A program made the position numbers and the translations under genes. Below the pieces are notes generated by a model. That model searched no databases, was not told the origin of the DNA, and saw only the letters and a list, made by a program, of their open reading frames with translations. 64,000 nt of DNA from JAWLAT01 sp041395325 (GTDB lineage: Bacteria > Pseudomonadota > Gammaproteobacteria > Xanthomonadales > SZUA-5): the NCBI GenBank assembly GCA_041395325.1, contig JAWLAT010000002.1, forward strand, positions 1-64,000. Reading direction: 5' to 3'. Of the stretch, positions 61,868 to 64,000 are shown piece after piece (position 1 is the first letter of the stretch; every line of letters starts with the position of its first letter).

Positions 61868-61884
61868 GGTTGCGGTTTGCAACT
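61868..61884. promoter_or_regulatory. HxlR-type operator, copy 2
   Basis: GGTTGCG-GTT-TGCAACT, an imperfect inverted repeat (GTTGC/GCAAC) sharing TGCAACTGAT with copy 1. It ends 20 bases before the HxlR-type gene, so each gene has one operator copy at the same distance. Confidence 0.65.
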
Positions 61885-61904
61885 GATCTGCTACCGTAGG
61901 TGCC

Positions 61905-62360
61905 ATGAAGCGCACCTCTTTGTCCACCGACGCCTGTCCCATCGCCCGCTCACTGGATCTGGTCGGTGAATGGTGGTCGCTGCTGATCCTGCGTGAGTCC
62001 TTCAGCGGCGTACGACGATTCAAGGACTTCGAGCAGCGGCTGGGCATCGCCCGCAACATCCTGAGTACCCGACTCAAGAAGCTCACCGAGGCGGGCGTGC
62101 TGGAACGGCGTCCCTCCACCGAGGACGCTCGCGAGGTCGACTACCGGCTGACACCGATGGGTCGTGAACTCGGCACGGTGCTGATCGCGCTGGCGCAGTG
62201 GGGCCAGCGCTGGACCGATCAGAGCGGTGACGCGCCACGCTTCGTCAATCGACACAGCGGATCGGCGCTGCAGCCCCTGCAACTGATCGATGCGGATGGC
62301 GTGGTGCTGCAACTGCGGGATATTGCGATGGTGGTGGGAAAGGCGGCAGCGAGCGGCTAG
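61905..62360 (+). CDS. HxlR-family transcriptional regulator
   Basis: A 151-aa winged-helix regulator. The N-terminus DACPIARSLDLVGEWWSLLI, then RRFKDFEQRLGIARNILSTRLKKL and VDYRLTPMGREL, are characteristic of HxlR proteins, which respond to aldehydes, quinones or redox state. The N-terminal Cys11 matches the position of sensing cysteines in some members. It likely represses itself and the divergent hydrolase through the two repeats in the 93-bp gap. Confidence 0.92.
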   Translation: MKRTSLSTDACPIARSLDLVGEWWSLLILRESFSGVRRFKDFEQRLGIARNILSTRLKKLTEAGVLERRPSTEDAREVDYRLTPMGRELGTVLIALAQWGQRWTDQSGDAPRFVNRHSGSALQPLQLIDADGVVLQLRDIAMVVGKAAASG

Positions 62361-62412
62361 CCCCCTGATTCTCCGGCTGGTCTAACGCGACGGCGAACCG
62401 CACAATGCGGCC

Positions 62413-63408
62413 ATGACGGAAATCCCCAAGCCTGGCCGATCGGTCGCGGCCGACATCGAAACCGCGCTGGCCTCTCTGCAGGCTGGTGAACTCGTTGCCA
62501 TCCCAACCGAGACGGTCTACGGGTTGGCTGCCGATGCCCATTCGGACGCGGCGCTGCGGCGCATTTTCGCGCTGAAGGGACGACCGGCAGATCACCCGCT
62601 GATCCTGCATCTGGGCGATGTCAGCTGGCTGTCGCGCTATGCCGCGAAGGTGCCGGACTACGCACTGTCGCTGGCGCTGGAACATTGGCCGGGGCCGTTG
62701 ACGCTGGTGCTGCCGGCATCGCGGCTGGTCTCGCGAGTCGCCACCGGTGGCCAGGACACCGTCGCCTTGCGCATGCCTCGTCACACGCTGACCCAGCAAC
62801 TGTTGCGCGCCTTCGGTCGCGCCGTCGCTGCGCCGAGCGCCAATCGGTATGGATCGATCAGCCCGACCTCGGCAGCCGATGTGCGCGCCGAATTTGGCGC
62901 CGAGGCACCTTTGGTACTCGACGGCGGACCCTGCAGCGAAGGCATCGAGAGCACGATCATTGACTGCACCGGTCCCGCGCCGCGCTTGCTGCGTCCGGGA
63001 TCGATCCGGCTCAGTGAACTGGCACCCGTGGCCGACCGGGAAGGCCCGCGCGCACCCGGTCGGGTCGATCGACACTACGCGCCGCGCACGCCGGCCTGGC
63101 TTGCCAGCCAGTCAGACTGGCCGACTGCGGTGGCCAAGGCGCGCCGCCAGGCGATGCGCTGGCGCGTGCTGGGCTGCGGCGCCTTGCCCGAGGGCGTGGC
63201 CGGCCTGGCCTTGCCAGCCGAACCGGTGGGTTATGCCCATGGACTCTATGCGGCGCTGCGCCAACTCGATCGGGCTGGCGCGGCGCACCTGCTGGTGCAA
63301 GCACCGCCAGCGGATGAGGCGTGGTTGGCCGTGCATGACCGGGTGCGCCGTGCGACACAACCATGGCTGGATCAGGCCGGTGCTTCGGTAGACTACGCCG
63401 ATCAATAG
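62413..63408 (+). CDS. tsaC: L-threonylcarbamoyladenylate synthase (Sua5/TsaC)
   Basis: A 331-aa enzyme of the two-domain Sua5 type that makes threonylcarbamoyl-AMP for the t6A modification of tRNAs decoding ANN codons. YrdC-domain signatures are IPTETVYGLAADA, RIFALKGRPADHPLILH, WPGPLTLVLPA, LRMPRH, APSANRYGSISPTSA and GGPCSEGIESTIIDC. The extra C-terminal Sua5 domain (about 215-331) begins after the linker APGRVDRHYAPRTP. Housekeeping gene. Confidence 0.95.
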   Translation: MTEIPKPGRSVAADIETALASLQAGELVAIPTETVYGLAADAHSDAALRRIFALKGRPADHPLILHLGDVSWLSRYAAKVPDYALSLALEHWPGPLTLVLPASRLVSRVATGGQDTVALRMPRHTLTQQLLRAFGRAVAAPSANRYGSISPTSAADVRAEFGAEAPLVLDGGPCSEGIESTIIDCTGPAPRLLRPGSIRLSELAPVADREGPRAPGRVDRHYAPRTPAWLASQSDWPTAVAKARRQAMRWRVLGCGALPEGVAGLALPAEPVGYAHGLYAALRQLDRAGAAHLLVQAPPADEAWLAVHDRVRRATQPWLDQAGASVDYADQ

Positions 63409-63432
63409 GAATCCCTGTTCTGGAGTGCTGCG

Positions 63433-63579
63433 ATGAAGACTTCTTTTCGTTGGGCCGTTCTGTTGGCCATGCTGACCAGCTTCTGTCTGGCGACTGGCTG
63501 CAACACCGTTCGTGGCGTGGGCAAGGACATCGAAACCGCCGGCAAGTCGATCCAGAAGAAGTCCAACCGGGACGACTGA
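63433..63579 (+). CDS. Entericidin A/B family small lipoprotein
   Basis: A 48-aa lipoprotein. The signal peptide ends ATGC (Cys23) and the mature peptide NTVRGVGKDIETAGKSIQ is the entericidin signature. Entericidins form a toxin/antidote pair in E. coli, but single copies are widespread and usually of unknown effect. The ATG at 63433 follows GGAG. Three bases separate it from the next gene. Confidence 0.9.
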   Translation: MKTSFRWAVLLAMLTSFCLATGCNTVRGVGKDIETAGKSIQKKSNRDD

Positions 63580-63582
63580 TCC

Positions 63583-64000
63583 GTGCCCGTCGAGGCGCTG
63601 CGGCAGTTCCACGATGAGAGCTGGCAACGTTTGGAAGCGGCCGTCGTCGAGCGCGACCATCCCTGTCGATTGATCCAGCTGGCGACGCATTCGGCCTCGG
63701 GTCCGCAGCTGCGGACAGTCGTTCTGCGCGAAGTGGATCGTGATCAGGCCTGCTGGCTTTGTCACACCGACGCCCGCAGCGCCAAGGTTCGAGAAATCGA
63801 GGCGGAACCGCGTGTGGCCGTGCTGGCCTACGATGGCAGGGTAGGGCTGCAACTGCGCGGCGCAGGCACGGCGACGTTGGAGCGCGAGAGGTCGGTCTGT
63901 GCCGAGGCCTGGTCGACCCTGTCGGTGAGCGCCAGACGGCTGTATCTGGCCGCTGCGAACCAGGAGCAAGCCGATCCCGGTGACGAGTTGGAGGGGATGG
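63583..64000 (+). CDS. Pyridoxamine 5'-phosphate oxidase family protein, cut by window end
   Basis: The first 139 residues of an FMN-binding split-barrel protein. PCRLIQLATHSASGPQLRTV and WLCHTDARSAKVREIEAEPR resemble the FMN-phosphate binding strands of pyridoxamine-phosphate-oxidase-like proteins (LRTVVLR, TDARSAKV). The start is GTG three bases after the entericidin stop. The C-terminus lies outside the window. It may be a general flavin oxidoreductase rather than true PdxH. Confidence 0.85.
   Translation, partial: MPVEALRQFHDESWQRLEAAVVERDHPCRLIQLATHSASGPQLRTVVLREVDRDQACWLCHTDARSAKVREIEAEPRVAVLAYDGRVGLQLRGAGTATLERERSVCAEAWSTLSVSARRLYLAAANQEQADPGDELEGM

Overview
The window is GC-rich, densely packed bacterial chromosome. 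Gene content suggests a gammaproteobacterium of the Xanthomonadales (Lysobacterales). The signs are a xylan/xylose locus arranged as in Xanthomonas with a LacI-type XylR and matching 14-bp operators, a TonB-dependent receptor followed by SapC, cupin and tryptophan-halogenase genes, and a large secreted DUF11 protein with an IPTL-type C-terminus. The order is inferred; no rRNA or tRNA was seen to confirm it.

Layout. (1) 198-4056 (-): an operon of an unrecognised 601-aa exported protein, a sensor kinase and a NarL-type response regulator. (2) 4154-7095: a cyanophycinase, a DUF6445 protein (both -) and a secreted PQQ-type sugar dehydrogenase (+). (3) 7138-13780 (+): a copper/silver efflux operon consisting of a small Cys/His-containing secreted protein and CusC-, CusB- and CusA-like proteins. 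The CusB-like adaptor carries an N-terminal metal-binding domain, a C-terminal CusF-like domain and twelve tandem MDHGA-type pentapeptides. (4) 13954-40430: a large xylan/glucuronoxylan catabolic island. It holds xylB-xylA-xylE; divergent xylR; a six-gene operon of alpha-glucuronidase (frameshifted), acetylesterase, ManD, GH43, GH3 and UxuB; a secreted SMP-30 lactonase; a GntP permease-KDX dehydratase-alpha-ketoglutarate semialdehyde dehydrogenase-YjhG operon; and a GH3 lipoprotein glucosidase. (5) 40892-48428 (+): TonB receptor, SapC, JmjC-like cupin, flavin-dependent halogenase and a second DUF6445 protein. (6) 48605-51718 (-): DUF11/lamin-tail surface protein. (7) 52028-55108 (+): MarR-EmrA-EmrB drug efflux operon with its own operator. 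(8) 55282-64000: housekeeping and miscellaneous genes, including lytic transglycosylase, a membrane hydrolase, glutathione peroxidase, an alpha/beta hydrolase divergent from an HxlR regulator, threonylcarbamoyl-AMP synthase, an entericidin-like lipoprotein and a partial pyridoxamine-phosphate-oxidase-fold protein.

How it works together. The receptor probably imports xylo-oligosaccharides. Side chains are removed by the glucuronidase, esterase and GH43, and the backbone is cut to xylose by GH3. Xylose can enter the isomerase route (XylE, XylA, XylB). A second oxidative (Weimberg-type) route is encoded next door, with a lactonase that appears secreted and a sugar-acid permease, so xylonate may be made in the periplasm. 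Methylglucuronate-derived hexuronate is served by ManD and UxuB. Four near-palindromes of the TGnTAGCGCTAnCA type sit before xylB, the glucuronidase operon, the lactonase/permease pair and the TonB receptor, so one XylR may control the whole island.

The most unusual parts are the receptor-linked halogenase/oxygenase cluster, the HxD...H...R pattern shared by the two DUF6445 proteins, the MDHGA-repeat adaptor, the probable periplasmic Weimberg branch, and the frameshift in the alpha-glucuronidase.
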